From: Paucisalibacillus globulus DSM 18846
Lineage (GTDB): Bacteria > Bacillota > Bacilli > Bacillales > Amphibacillaceae
NCBI RefSeq assembly: GCF_000482485.1
Contig: NZ_AXVK01000001.1
Location: forward strand, 310,001 to 374,000
Reading direction: 5' to 3'
Length of the DNA: 64,000 bases
In this document: piece after piece, positions 18,001 to 26,171 of the stretch
How the letters are laid out: each line of letters opens with the position of its first letter
Position numbering within the stretch: the first letter of the stretch is position 1
The notes under the pieces: model-generated
Seen by the model: only the letters and a program-made list of their open reading frames with translations
The model's database searches: none
What the model was told of the DNA's origin: nothing
Translations under genes and position numbers: made by a program

Positions 18001-19330
18001 CTTTACTATCCCAGGTGGAGAAATTGGATATGACGATGGTACGGCTGAAAATGCTCGTTCATTCTATGATGCAGGCAATGGATGGGCTGTTAAAATGTCA
18101 CTTCCAGAAGGACAAGAACAAGCTATCGTAACAGATGGTGTATTCCAATTCCATGGTACAGATTGGCCAGTACCAGGTGGAACGCCGTTTGCTGTTGAAG
18201 TTTGGAGTGCTGGTGAAGATGGAATGCCAGCTGAAAAATTAGCTGGTCCAATTGAGGCAGATGCAATTCGTGATCTGAATCAGCAGACAGTTGTAGATTT
18301 AAGAGAGCATAACATCCAAGTAACTGGTGACTTCTATATGGTTTATATTCAGACAATTGCCAATCCGAATTCACCTGGATTAGCAACGGATGAAAGTAGT
18401 CCAAATGCCGGAAGAAGTTATCAATTAGTTGGTGGAGCTTGGTCTGCATCACCTGTTGCGGAAGGTAACTATATGATTCGTGCTCGTGTTGCATACGGTG
18501 TAGGTGACCCGGTCATTACATCACCAGCCAATGGGGAATTCACAAATGAGGCTTCAGTTACTGTTGAAGGTACTGCATCCAATTCTACTTCTCTAAGCCT
18601 ATTAAACAACGGCTCAGAAGTTGGTACTGCAGACATCGATGAGACAGGAACATTCAGCCTTGATATCGAATTAACAGAAGGTGAAAACGAACTTCAAGCA
18701 TTAACGATGGTTAATGGTGAGGAAGCAACGGAATCCGAAACGGTCACAGTTACATTAGATACAATTGCACCAGAGCTAAGTCTTTCTAATGTTGAAGACG
18801 GTGATCGAACCAATCGTGAAACATTGACAGTTAAAGGAACAGCAAATGACACAAATTTTGCTTCTTTAACTGTAAACGGTCAAGAGGCTTCAGTTGAAGA
18901 TGGTCAATTCTCGAAACGTATATTACTTGATGAAGGTGAAAATACAGTAGAGGTGGTTGCAACTGATGCTGCTGGTAACACGACAACTAAAGTAGTAACA
19001 GTATTGGCAGACTTCACTGCTCCTGAAATCGAAAATGTGACACCAACAGAAGATAAAGATCTACAAGTAGGTCAGACTGTAATGATTACATTTGACAGTG
19101 AATCTGGTCTAGACGCTTCATTTGTTGTACACAGTCCTTTAACAAATATGAAGACTTCCAATGCCACTGAACTTCCTGTGGTTGAAACGAGTGAGGGTCA
19201 TTATGTTGCATATTGGACAGTACCAGGTGGAATTAAAGGAAATGGAGCAGTTATTGAGGTCATTGCAGTTGACGACTTCGGTAATGAGACTCGAGCAAAA
19301 GCTGCAGGTAAACTAAACATTAACAATTAA
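15068..19330 (+). CDS. bpr: Bacillopeptidase F, secreted multidomain subtilase
   Basis: A 1420-residue exoprotease, near the 1433 of B. subtilis Bpr. I chose TTG 15068: AGGGGAGG (15053-15060) is seven bases upstream and the protein then starts with a clean signal peptide (residues 1-31, AIAGAEA cleavage region). A propeptide (about 45-185) ends with the family phrase VLPNEKRQLFK. The S8 domain carries Asp225 (NIDTGVEW), His271 (DGHGTH), the oxyanion Asn in VVNNSWGGGSG/AAGNT and Ser443 (NGTSMAAP). C-terminal modules: a MAM-like region (about 620-782), a Lys/Glu linker, two carboxypeptidase-regulatory-like domains (about 834-975), a jelly-roll segment (about 978-1143) and Ig-like repeats (about 1145-1320). 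The tail is normally trimmed after secretion. A terminator follows. Confidence 0.95.
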   Translation: MKRRKQARRFSIIATILMVFSLFTPAIAGAEANSSSKNTSPHTSLVDSKEVVEAKVSNSLMSAFDKNEKVTFLIKFKEKADPMKIAKESLAKAQSANLSAFNQELVQRSAVISELKATAIASQQKVKNFLEAEAEKGNVKDIKEFFVVNGMAVTATKEVAEKIATFQEVEKVLPNEKRQLFKGLAVEETPKAQPQNIEWSVERVNAPAVWGLGIDGAGTVVANIDTGVEWEHSALKEKYRGYNAATGEADHTYSFFDPVNGQTTPYDVDGHGTHTMGTMVGSESDGSNQVGVAPGAKWIAVQAFTADGAYDADLLAAADWIMAPGGDASKAPDVVNNSWGGGSGIDEWYRDTVIAWRAAQIFPVFAAGNTTLFNPGGPGSVATPANYPESFAVGATDINDNLANFSLEGPSPYDEIKPDVSAPGVAVRSSVPGGGYANYNGTSMAAPAVAGVVALLRSANGNMSVDDIEQLLMDTADSMTNSEYPESPNNGYGYGIVDAFAAVSTIADGLGSVQGQVTMDGEDTEAPTFEHTVPSETYAGLDLTLSVDVSDNISVTSVQLQYGDETVDAERVSGNFKAGVYEVTIPGDSLEVGTFTYNWVINDFGNNEVVSDSHNVEVKAGITNGYFEDFEVNPLGWQKLGNNNVWEWGTPTSGPGEAYSGENLYATDLDSPYVANMSNHLVMPPIDVPAEGDSFIQFKSWHNFEISSSGRAWDYGELVISNDMENWTTLEQFVGASEGWASKEFNLADYQGERVYIGFYTYSDGSVSRDGWYIDDVALSDTSLNLESNTAEKANTKKSEQNEKAKETALDKKSESKDATVSADNQLNSLPLDATVSVLENGRSVSTNPQDGSYSLMLPAGDYTLVAETYGFRAKEQAVTVNQDEAATANFVLEELPKVTVSGTITSDKSGNPIAGATLLLVEDANVEPVQTDENGNFSITAYEGTYTIKVLATDYYGQELEVTFDENKTLDIALEPFFTIPGGEIGYDDGTAENARSFYDAGNGWAVKMSLPEGQEQAIVTDGVFQFHGTDWPVPGGTPFAVEVWSAGEDGMPAEKLAGPIEADAIRDLNQQTVVDLREHNIQVTGDFYMVYIQTIANPNSPGLATDESSPNAGRSYQLVGGAWSASPVAEGNYMIRARVAYGVGDPVITSPANGEFTNEASVTVEGTASNSTSLSLLNNGSEVGTADIDETGTFSLDIELTEGENELQALTMVNGEEATESETVTVTLDTIAPELSLSNVEDGDRTNRETLTVKGTANDTNFASLTVNGQEASVEDGQFSKRILLDEGENTVEVVATDAAGNTTTKVVTVLADFTAPEIENVTPTEDKDLQVGQTVMITFDSESGLDASFVVHSPLTNMKTSNATELPVVETSEGHYVAYWTVPGGIKGNGAVIEVIAVDDFGNETRAKAAGKLNINN

Positions 19331-19354
19331 TCACCTTTAAGTGTTTAATTCAAG

Positions 19355-19396
19355 AAGGACACAGATAGCAATTTTGTTATCTGTGTCCTTTTCTTT
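19355..19396 (+). terminator. Rho-independent terminator of bpr
   Basis: AGGACACAGATA pairs with TATCTGTGTCCT (ending 19389), then TTTTCTTT. Confidence 0.85.
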
Positions 19397-19531
19397 AATG
19401 GAGTGAAAATATAATGATAAAGATTTTTTGTCGAAAGGTTTGAGACAGAAGTTATTGAAATTTCCCGAGGTAGTCACTATAATAAGTCTATCTTATTGTT
19501 TAGCTATTTTGAAGTACACGAGGTGCAAACC

Positions 19532-20602
19532 ATGGAAGTTAATATCGGCCCGCGTATGGTGAAGACGGGTCTAGCAGTTGCTTTGACATTACTTATTACA
19601 GACATCCTTAATCTAGATTTAGAGATTGTAGCAGCAATTGCGGCAGTACTTGCTATGCAACCCTCTATTATGCGTTCCTACGCATATATTAAAGAGGTTG
19701 TTATTTCAAATAGTATTGGAATTGTTTTTGCTTTAGGTGGATTCTTCTTATTAGGAAGTCATCCATTATCTGTTGGGGCAGTTGTTATTATCTCGATTGC
19801 TATTAATATAAAGCTTGGGCTTAACAAGACTGTAAGTTTAACAGTTTTAACAATTATCACAATGATGCTTGGTGGCGATGATGGTATTAGTTATATTTAC
19901 ATTCTTGAACGGTTGTCACTTGTAACTATAGGTGTCCTGGCAGCGTTTGTTATTAATGCATTAGTAATGCCGCCGGACCATAAGAAAATCCTATTTAATA
20001 TGATTAAAAAAGCTAATGATCAAACTAATTTCATATTGCGAGTTATTTCCAATAAAACAATGAATGTCCCGCAAATGAAAGCAGAGTATCAAGATGCAGA
20101 AAAAATGATAAATGATGCAAAGAATTATTATGAAATAATTTCCGATGAGCGAAATCGTTTATTTATTCGTAAGCGTCTTAGCTTTTTCCGAAATATTATT
20201 ATTTACAAGCATATGATACTGGTTTTATGTAAGAAACTTACTTTAATTCATGAGTTAGAAAAGAACTTTAATGAGATTGAAACAATGCCAAGTAATAAGT
20301 CGCAATTAATAAAAAAACTCGTTCATGAGATAAACTCCTACAGTGAGAATATTTTGCTCTTATATGAAGATAAAATTATTTTAGATAAAGATTTACAAAA
20401 GGAAACGAAAGCTGCAATGCAAATAACAATTAATAATTTGATTGATGAACTGCAAGGAGCAGAATTTTCCAAATGGGCAATTGTATTCCCCATAGCAAAT
20501 AGCATTATCGAGTTGTTTTTCGAGTTGAATAAATTAGAGCGGTTTGTAAGGCTAAAAGAAAGCAAGAATACTACAATTAAACGTAATCAGAGGCAGGATT
20601 AA
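19532..20602 (+). CDS. Aromatic acid exporter (ArAE_1/FUSC) family membrane protein
   Basis: A 356-residue protein. The N-terminal 155 residues contain four to six short membrane segments with the family start IGPRMVKTGLAVALTLLI and the motif AVLAMQPSIMRSY; the C-terminal 200 residues are a soluble helical, Lys/Glu-rich domain matching the ArAE_1 C-terminal region. Related Bacillus proteins (YgaE/YqjA group) are uncharacterised; the family name comes from E. coli AaeB, an exporter of aromatic acids. The start ATG 19532 has GAGGTG (19520-19525) six bases upstream; the longer reading from 19496 lacks a ribosome site. It stands alone, with its terminator overlapping the stop codon. Confidence 0.85.
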   Translation: MEVNIGPRMVKTGLAVALTLLITDILNLDLEIVAAIAAVLAMQPSIMRSYAYIKEVVISNSIGIVFALGGFFLLGSHPLSVGAVVIISIAINIKLGLNKTVSLTVLTIITMMLGGDDGISYIYILERLSLVTIGVLAAFVINALVMPPDHKKILFNMIKKANDQTNFILRVISNKTMNVPQMKAEYQDAEKMINDAKNYYEIISDERNRLFIRKRLSFFRNIIIYKHMILVLCKKLTLIHELEKNFNEIETMPSNKSQLIKKLVHEINSYSENILLLYEDKIILDKDLQKETKAAMQITINNLIDELQGAEFSKWAIVFPIANSIIELFFELNKLERFVRLKESKNTTIKRNQRQD

Positions 20603-20620
20603 TGTAGCCTCTGATTTTTT
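20585..20620 (+). terminator. Terminator overlapping the stop codon of the ArAE gene
   Basis: AATCAGAGGC (20585-20594) pairs with GCCTCTGATT (20607-20616), followed by TTTT. Confidence 0.85.
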
Positions 20621-20659
20621 ATTTACAGATAAGAAACTATAAAAATTTGGCTTTGTTAA

Positions 20660-20890
20660 GTTCTTGTGTAGGAACAGCCACGTCTCACTCCGCACCCAGA
20701 GACTAGCGGACTTCCCTCACCTCATGACACGATAAGTCAACATCGACTCCTGAAAAAGGTAAAGGAAGGTCGACTAAAACCGGCCTTGAGGCCAACGTCG
20801 ACATACCCCTATGAAGGGGCATGTTTCCTTTATCTCCTACGGCTCAGTCCAGTCCGTACGTCTCTAAACGGGCGCTTGCGCTTTTGTTCT
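20660..20890. repeat. GC-rich structured intergenic repeat element
   Basis: A sharply GC-richer block in AT-rich DNA with nested inverted repeats. The outer stem AAAGGAA (20761-20767) with TTCCTTT (20825-20831) encloses two arms: GTCGAC (20769-20774) with GTCGAC (20797-20802) around GGCC-TTGA-GGCC (20782-20793), and CCCC (20806-20809) with GGGG (20816-20819). GCGCTTGCGC lies near the right end. I recall very similar blocks in intergenic regions of other Bacillaceae, so this is probably one copy of a dispersed family; that recollection is not checked. It overlaps the end of the following minus-strand gene and could be transcribed. Confidence 0.65.
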
Positions 20891-21231
20891 TACATAGAAT
20901 ATATTTCGAATAGATAAGCGCTAATAGTAGCTAGCTCCAGTAATGCTTGGTTGGAGTCTTCAATTTTTATTGCTGCTGTAAGTCTTGAAATAGCCTCATT
21001 TATACCCTCATATTCTGACTCATCACCTAATAGTTGCAACCTCCAATCATATTTCTTATATAGGTCCTTCAATTCCTCCAATCGTAACTTTGCACCCTGC
21101 CAATCTTCCGTACTTATTACTTCTTCCAGGGACTGAACTTGGTCAAAAAAGTAATCCCCACCAATTGGCTCTGCGCAGCCTCCAATAAATAGTACAGTTA
21201 GCAGAACACCGGTAATTGTTTTTTTATACAT
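20890..21231 (-). CDS. DUF4363-type lipoprotein
   Basis: A 113-residue lipoprotein. The signal MYKKTITGVLLTVLFIGGCAEP gives a lipidated Cys near residue 19. The remainder is two to three amphipathic helices with the DUF4363 pattern (W..AK..LEELKDLYKKYDWRLQLLGDESEYEGINEAISRL). Start at 21231: GGAGGG lies five bases before this ATG, whereas the longer reading places the ribosome site inside the gene. In many Bacilli a DUF4363 gene is next to a YetF/DUF421 gene, and a DUF421 gene starts here on the other strand 180 bases away; a joint envelope role, possibly in spores, is inferred from that recurring pair. Confidence 0.8.
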   Translation of the reverse strand: MYKKTITGVLLTVLFIGGCAEPIGGDYFFDQVQSLEEVISTEDWQGAKLRLEELKDLYKKYDWRLQLLGDESEYEGINEAISRLTAAIKIEDSNQALLELATISAYLFEIYSM

Positions 21232-21410
21232 AAGCTCCCTCCAAATTTGCATGTTATTTCTAGAATGTCCAATACTATAAAATGCTTACATATTTTTACT
21301 GAGACTATTGGAAAGTATAATGTAATTTACAGCTGTAAGTGTGTGAATTGGCATTTTGTCTAACAATCAAGGAAATACATAGATACCAAAAAAAGTTTGG
21401 AGGATGGCAT

Positions 21411-22271
21411 ATGCCTGAATATTTACTTACAATAACTCGTTCATTCATTGCCTTTTTTTTATTGTTAGTATTAGCTCGTATTATGGGGAAAAAACAAATC
21501 TCTCAATTAACATTTTTTGATTATTGTGTTGGGATTACCATTGGGTCAATTGCAGCAAGTATGGCTGTTGATCAAAATATTAAAATTTCAAATGGCATAA
21601 TTTCTTTAATTGTATGGGGAGTTATACCACTACTATTAGGTTTTATGGGGCTCAAATGGAAGTGGTTTCATCAGCTTACGGATGGAAAAGCAGATGTTCT
21701 AATTGAAAATGGAAAAATATATGAGAAAAATTTACGAAAGAATCAGCTTGCCATTGAAGAATTAATGCTACTCTTAAGAGAGAAAGATGTTTTCAATATA
21801 GAAGATGTCGAGATGGCAGTGATGGAAACGAATGGACAGTTAAGTATACTGTTGAAATCGGAGAAACAACCAGTTACACCGCAAATTCTTGGAACAAAGG
21901 TAGAAGCGGATCATGGACCTACCATTGTTATTTCTGATGGAAGGATTATGAAAAATAGTTTGAACAGACTTGGATATACACATGAATGGCTTTTAGGAGA
22001 AGTTCAAAAACAAGGAGCCTCAGATATTGATGATGTATTTTTAGCACAAATTGATTCTAAAGGTAATGTGTATGCTGACTTATATATAGATAATTTGAAA
22101 CAAGAGGTTGTAAAACAACGCCCGTTAATTGCTTCAACATTAAAAAAACTACAGGCAGATTTTGAGAGCTTTGCTTTGCAAACCAACAATCCAAAAGCCA
22201 AAGAAATGTATTCACAACAAGCAAAAAATCTACAATCCGTATTAGATGATATGTCACCATACTTAAAATAG
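21411..22271 (+). CDS. YetF-like DUF421 membrane protein
   Basis: A 286-residue protein with two or three N-terminal membrane segments (about 5-25, 38-55, 60-80) including the family motif GKKQISQLTFFDYCVGITIGSIAA, then a cytosolic DUF421 domain with GKIYEKNLRKNQLAIEELMLLLREKDVFNIEDVEMAVMETNGQLSI, which is the family hallmark. A C-terminal helical extension (about 225-286) follows a second small domain. B. subtilis has several paralogues (YetF, YrbG, YdfR/S) with poorly defined roles, some in spore germination. The ATG at 21411 has GGAGG (21399-21403) seven bases upstream; the start 24 codons earlier has none. It lies divergent from the DUF4363 lipoprotein gene. Confidence 0.88.
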   Translation: MPEYLLTITRSFIAFFLLLVLARIMGKKQISQLTFFDYCVGITIGSIAASMAVDQNIKISNGIISLIVWGVIPLLLGFMGLKWKWFHQLTDGKADVLIENGKIYEKNLRKNQLAIEELMLLLREKDVFNIEDVEMAVMETNGQLSILLKSEKQPVTPQILGTKVEADHGPTIVISDGRIMKNSLNRLGYTHEWLLGEVQKQGASDIDDVFLAQIDSKGNVYADLYIDNLKQEVVKQRPLIASTLKKLQADFESFALQTNNPKAKEMYSQQAKNLQSVLDDMSPYLK

Positions 22272-22324
22272 GCCCGAAGTTTTGAATCAGAATTTATTTA
22301 ATTTTGCTAGAGGAGTGAAATAAA

Positions 22325-22783
22325 ATGAGAAAATGGGTAGTTTCTATTCTTTCCGTGATAATTGTATTGATATATAACATAAATACTTTTGCATTTGAGG
22401 AAATAAAAACCAAATATTTTGGTGTTGGGGCTACAGTTGAAGAAATTGAACAGGCAACATTTATTGTTAAGACAAAAGGAGAAGACACGGGGGAAGGATT
22501 TGTTTTTACACCTGAAGAAGAAATAAACTCAGGTGAAAAAGTAACTTTTCAAGTTAGTTTAGAAGGGAATGGAACGGTATTTATTAAGTTAGTTGAAACG
22601 GATGCAAATGGAAAATATATTAATGAACATAGTTCCCCAATGATACTATTAACGAGTGATTGGAAAAAGTATCATATTTCTGCTCCATTAAACAAAGCAA
22701 CCAATCAAGTTGATGTTTTAGTTATTACGGATGGGATTCAACGAACAGAATTTCAGTTCCGGGACGCAAATGTTGTTAAATAA
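22325..22783 (+). CDS. Small secreted beta-rich protein, unknown function
   Basis: A 152-residue protein with a signal peptide (residues 1-23, ending NTFAF). The mature part is predicted from its pattern to be all-beta: alternating hydrophobic strands, a central GEKVTFQVSLEGNGTVFIKLVETDANGKY and a WKKYHISAPL segment, as in carbohydrate-binding-module jelly rolls. No cysteine and no catalytic motif. The ATG follows GAGGAGTG, 53 bases after the YetF-like gene with no terminator between, so they may be co-transcribed. A terminator follows. I cannot name a family. Confidence 0.75.
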   Translation: MRKWVVSILSVIIVLIYNINTFAFEEIKTKYFGVGATVEEIEQATFIVKTKGEDTGEGFVFTPEEEINSGEKVTFQVSLEGNGTVFIKLVETDANGKYINEHSSPMILLTSDWKKYHISAPLNKATNQVDVLVITDGIQRTEFQFRDANVVK

Positions 22784-22784
22784 T

Positions 22785-22828
22785 TGATCGAGCTGCCAAT
22801 ATTTCTTTAAATGGCAGTTTGATTTTTT
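22785..22828 (+). terminator. Rho-independent terminator
   Basis: GCTGCCA (22792-22798) pairs with TGGCAGT after a 13-base loop, the stem extending with mismatches to GATC/GATT, then a run of six T. Confidence 0.75.
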
Positions 22829-23071
22829 ATGTTAGTTAGCCTACAATACTTTCTTCATATTAGATAAACTACTTCTTGAAGTGTGCGACCTAATGCAAGA
22901 GTAAGGAAGTATTCGTCTATTGCAAGCTGGATAAAATTTAATCCTGTGTCTTATATGGTAACCAGAGATAGGAAACCTCCTCTAGAATAAGAAAATTTTC
23001 CTATATATTACCTACTTTTTCCAATACTATGCTATTATTTTACTATATTGGTAGAAAATCGGGGTGGAAGT

Positions 23072-24313
23072 GTGGAAGTTTTTGTTGCAAGACAACCTAT
23101 TTTAACGAAAAGACAGGAAGTTTATGCCTATGAATTACTTTATCGAAGAAATAAACAGGATAATCTATACACTAGTGTCGATAGTAATCAAGCCACCTCG
23201 GAAGTAATAAATAGTTTTTTGCAAATAGGAATGGAAGAACTTTCGGAAGGCAAGCCATGTTTTGTTAATTTTACAGAAACATTATTAGAAAATACAATTC
23301 CTACCTTTTTGCGACCAGAGTTAATGGTAATTGAAATTTTGGAAACAGTTAGACCAACAGAAAAAGTCTTAGAAAACTGTAGGAAATTAAAAGCGCAAGG
23401 ATATAAAATCGCACTAGATGACTTTGAGCTAATAGAAGATAATGAAAACTTTAGTAAACTTATTACACTTGCTGATTTTATTAAGATTGATGTTCAACAA
23501 ACAAGCCGAGCTAAACAATTATGGATAATGAATAAATTACAAAATAAAAATATTATCTTTTTAGCGGAAAAAGTGGAGACAAGAGAAGAATTTGAGCAGT
23601 GTCTGAAAGATGGATATTCCTTATTTCAAGGGTACTTTTTTAGTAAACCAGTTATACTTTCTACAAATGACGTCCCGGTTTTTAATCATAATTTGTATAT
23701 TATTACGTCAGAACTTTCGAAAGAAGAACCGGATATTGATAGAATTAGTGGGATTATTGAATCAGATATTTCTTTATCTTATAAGTTGTTGCGGTTACTA
23801 AATTCACCGGCTATTGGACTAGTATATAAGATTAAATCAATTAAACAGGCTATTGTTTTGTTAGGCTTAATTGAATTAAGAAAATGGGTGTACGTACTTT
23901 CATTTCGTGAACATCTTGAAAAGTCAGATCCAACAATTGATGAAGTAATTAAGCTTTGTTTAACTAGGGCGAAAGCATGTGAATTGATTTCTTTACATAT
24001 TGGAAGAAGACAAGCGAGTTCAAGTTTATTTTTAACGGGATTATTTTCGCTTATAGAACCAATATTTAAGAAACCGTTAACTGAAATCTTACTAGATCTA
24101 CCACTAGATCAGGAGATCAAAGCTACGTTACTAGGAAAAGAAACGTCTTTAACACCAGTCATCAACTTAGTTTGTTCTGCAGAAAAGGGAGATTGGGGAA
24201 AGATGGAGCAATTAGTGAATGAACTTGGATTAAATGCTGAAAAATATAATGAGCTATATAAAAAGTCATTGAAATGGGGAAGAGAGGTTATAAGTGGAAC
24301 AAAAATACTATAG
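23072..24313 (+). CDS. EAL-HDOD signalling protein, YuxH-like
   Basis: A 413-residue cytosolic protein. Residues 1-200 form an EAL-type domain beginning VFVARQPILTKRQEVYAYELLYR, the pattern of B. subtilis YuxH; the signature Glu-Ala-Leu is Glu-Leu-Leu, while Asn (CFVNFTE), Glu (VIEILE), Asp-Asp (ALDDFE) and Lys (FIKID) remain recognisable. Residues 205-400 are an HDOD domain (SDISLSYKLLRLLNSPAIG). EAL domains cleave cyclic di-GMP, but this group often binds it or lacks activity. The GTG at 23072 follows GGGGTGGA and matches the family start; the TTG at 23048 would add eight residues lacking homology. A terminator follows. Confidence 0.88.
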   Translation: MEVFVARQPILTKRQEVYAYELLYRRNKQDNLYTSVDSNQATSEVINSFLQIGMEELSEGKPCFVNFTETLLENTIPTFLRPELMVIEILETVRPTEKVLENCRKLKAQGYKIALDDFELIEDNENFSKLITLADFIKIDVQQTSRAKQLWIMNKLQNKNIIFLAEKVETREEFEQCLKDGYSLFQGYFFSKPVILSTNDVPVFNHNLYIITSELSKEEPDIDRISGIIESDISLSYKLLRLLNSPAIGLVYKIKSIKQAIVLLGLIELRKWVYVLSFREHLEKSDPTIDEVIKLCLTRAKACELISLHIGRRQASSSLFLTGLFSLIEPIFKKPLTEILLDLPLDQEIKATLLGKETSLTPVINLVCSAEKGDWGKMEQLVNELGLNAEKYNELYKKSLKWGREVISGTKIL

Positions 24314-24323
24314 TTTTATCGCT

Positions 24324-24353
24324 AAAACTTTGTCACTGAAGACAAAGTTTTTT
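24324..24353 (+). terminator. Rho-independent terminator
   Basis: AAAACTTTGTC (24324-24334) pairs with GACAAAGTTTT (24341-24351), with T residues following. Confidence 0.85.
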
Positions 24354-24529
24354 AGTTCGTAGTCAAGAAAGTTTTTTCCCTGTAATGCTAAAATTGAATT
24401 ACAATTTCTTCCTAAGAAATGATATAACCGCCTATCTTTAATAGGAGAGGCTGGGCTGTGGTTACGAATCATATCGTAGTTTATTACGAATGCTCGGTTC
24501 AAAAAACATTAGCCTCAGCCTCAAAGTAA

Positions 24530-26002
24530 TTAATGAAGATAATTTACATGGAACGGGCTTTCTCGTTCCTCTGTCTGTGTAGAAATCCATTGTTCAGTTG
24601 TGAATTCATGAAGTGAACGAATTCCTCCGAAGCGGCCAATACCAGAGTCTTTTTCACCACCAAAAGCAATTAGTGGCTCATCATTTACACTTTGATCATT
24701 AACATGAACCATACCAGTGACAATTTGCTTGGCAACCTCCACACCACGTTCAACTGTTCCAGCGTGAACTGCACCACTTAATCCATATTGCGTATCATTT
24801 GCTATATCAATTGCTTCCTGATCATTCTGTGCCTTGATAATAGTTGCTACTGGACCAAACATTTCATTTTGAGCTGTTGCAACATCATTCGTGCCAGTCA
24901 ATATATAAGGGTGCATAACATTGCCTTCAGTTTTTCCTTCTAATACAACTGTTGCTCCTTGTGATTTTGCTTTTTCAACATGACTTAAGATATGTTCTAT
25001 GGACCGTTTGTTAATAAGTGGACCAATCAATGTATCTTTATCCGCTGGATTACCTACTTTAATCTTTTCCGTGAGTGAAACAAATTTCTCGACAAACTTA
25101 TCATATAGCTTTTCATGAACAACGATTCTATTAAGTGACATACAAATTTGTCCGTTATGCATGAACTTTCCAAAAAGGGCAGAATTAACTGCACGATCCA
25201 CGTCTGCATCTTCTAGAACAAGTAAAGCATTGTTGCCACCAAGTTCAAGAATTGACTTTTTTATTAAACGACCACAAATCTCACCAATATGGCGACCTAC
25301 CCCAGTTGAACCAGTGAAAGAAATAACTCTTGGAATAGGATGTTCAATCATTATGTCGCCAACTTCTTTTCGATTTGGAACTACAACACTAAACAAGCCT
25401 TTGGGGACGCCGGCCTCTTCCATTATTTTAGCTAGAATAGTTCCTCCGGATACAGGTGTTTGACTGTCCGGTTTTAATACTACTCCATTTCCTGTAGCGA
25501 GGGCAGGAGCAACAGATCGTTGGGCTAAGTACATTGGAAAATTAAATGGCCCAATAACGCCAACAACACCTACTGGTTTACGGTAGATTCTATTTTCTTT
25601 TCCTGCTACGAGTGAAGGGATGATTTCTCCACCCATTCGTAATGGGAATGATGCTGATTCTTTAGTAATTGCGATGACAAAATCAACTTCAACATTTGCT
25701 TTTAGATGTGAAGAACCACTTTCTTTAATTAAGATATCCACCAATTCTTCTCGGTTGGATTCGAACAATTGGACTGCTTTTTCCATGATGGTAGCACGTT
25801 CAAAAGGGTTAACCTTCTGCCATTCTATTTGTGCTTTCTTAGCGGTCTCATATGCTTCCTTAATGTCATCTATACTTGCAGTTTTGAATTGACCAATAAT
25901 CTCTCCGCTATATGGGTTGTCTACCTTAAGTTCTGTATTTCCAGTACCATCTCTCCATTGACCAGAAATGTAGTTTTTTGTTAGCTCGGAATAAGAACCC
26001 AC
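24530..26002 (-). CDS. NAD(P)-dependent aldehyde dehydrogenase, YfmT-like
   Basis: A 490-residue enzyme oxidising an aldehyde to its acid. Catalytic parts are complete: Asn in GPFNFP (about 152-157), Glu in LELGGNN (about 252-258), nucleophile Cys in NGQICMS (about 285-291), nucleotide-binding FTGSTGVG (about 229-236) and the C-terminal EMFGPV. The overall style (YRKPVGVVGVIGPFNFPMYLAQRSVAPALATGN) is that of the benzaldehyde/vanillin dehydrogenase group including B. subtilis YfmT. The start is GTG at 26002 with AAAGGAG seven bases upstream; the overlapping ATG is in another frame. No neighbouring catabolic gene reveals the substrate. Confidence 0.92.
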   Translation of the reverse strand: MGSYSELTKNYISGQWRDGTGNTELKVDNPYSGEIIGQFKTASIDDIKEAYETAKKAQIEWQKVNPFERATIMEKAVQLFESNREELVDILIKESGSSHLKANVEVDFVIAITKESASFPLRMGGEIIPSLVAGKENRIYRKPVGVVGVIGPFNFPMYLAQRSVAPALATGNGVVLKPDSQTPVSGGTILAKIMEEAGVPKGLFSVVVPNRKEVGDIMIEHPIPRVISFTGSTGVGRHIGEICGRLIKKSILELGGNNALLVLEDADVDRAVNSALFGKFMHNGQICMSLNRIVVHEKLYDKFVEKFVSLTEKIKVGNPADKDTLIGPLINKRSIEHILSHVEKAKSQGATVVLEGKTEGNVMHPYILTGTNDVATAQNEMFGPVATIIKAQNDQEAIDIANDTQYGLSGAVHAGTVERGVEVAKQIVTGMVHVNDQSVNDEPLIAFGGEKDSGIGRFGGIRSLHEFTTEQWISTQTEERESPFHVNYLH

Positions 26003-26171
26003 ATGATCACTCCTTTATTTAACATTTACTCTCGCTTAGCGTACCCATAATTAAAAAACATAGTAGTCTGATTGTTGAATATGAAATGTTTAAGAGTAAG
26101 TGATATCTTAAACACTAAAATTTGTGATAAGATAATAGAAAATTAAGAGAAAAGTAAAGGGAAGGTAATAG

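Noticed and set aside
18123-18494. Minus-strand ORF of 123 codons inside bpr
   Set aside because: Antisense shadow of a conserved domain; rich in His, Leu and Gln from complementing bpr codons; no ribosome site.
24450-24530. GAGGCTG / CAGCCTC hairpin as a terminator for the aldehyde dehydrogenase gene
   Set aside because: The loop exceeds 50 bases and no T run follows on the minus strand; too weak to list.
25161-25463. Plus-strand ORF of 100 codons opposite the aldehyde dehydrogenase
   Set aside because: Shadow frame of a well-conserved gene, with no plausible start region.
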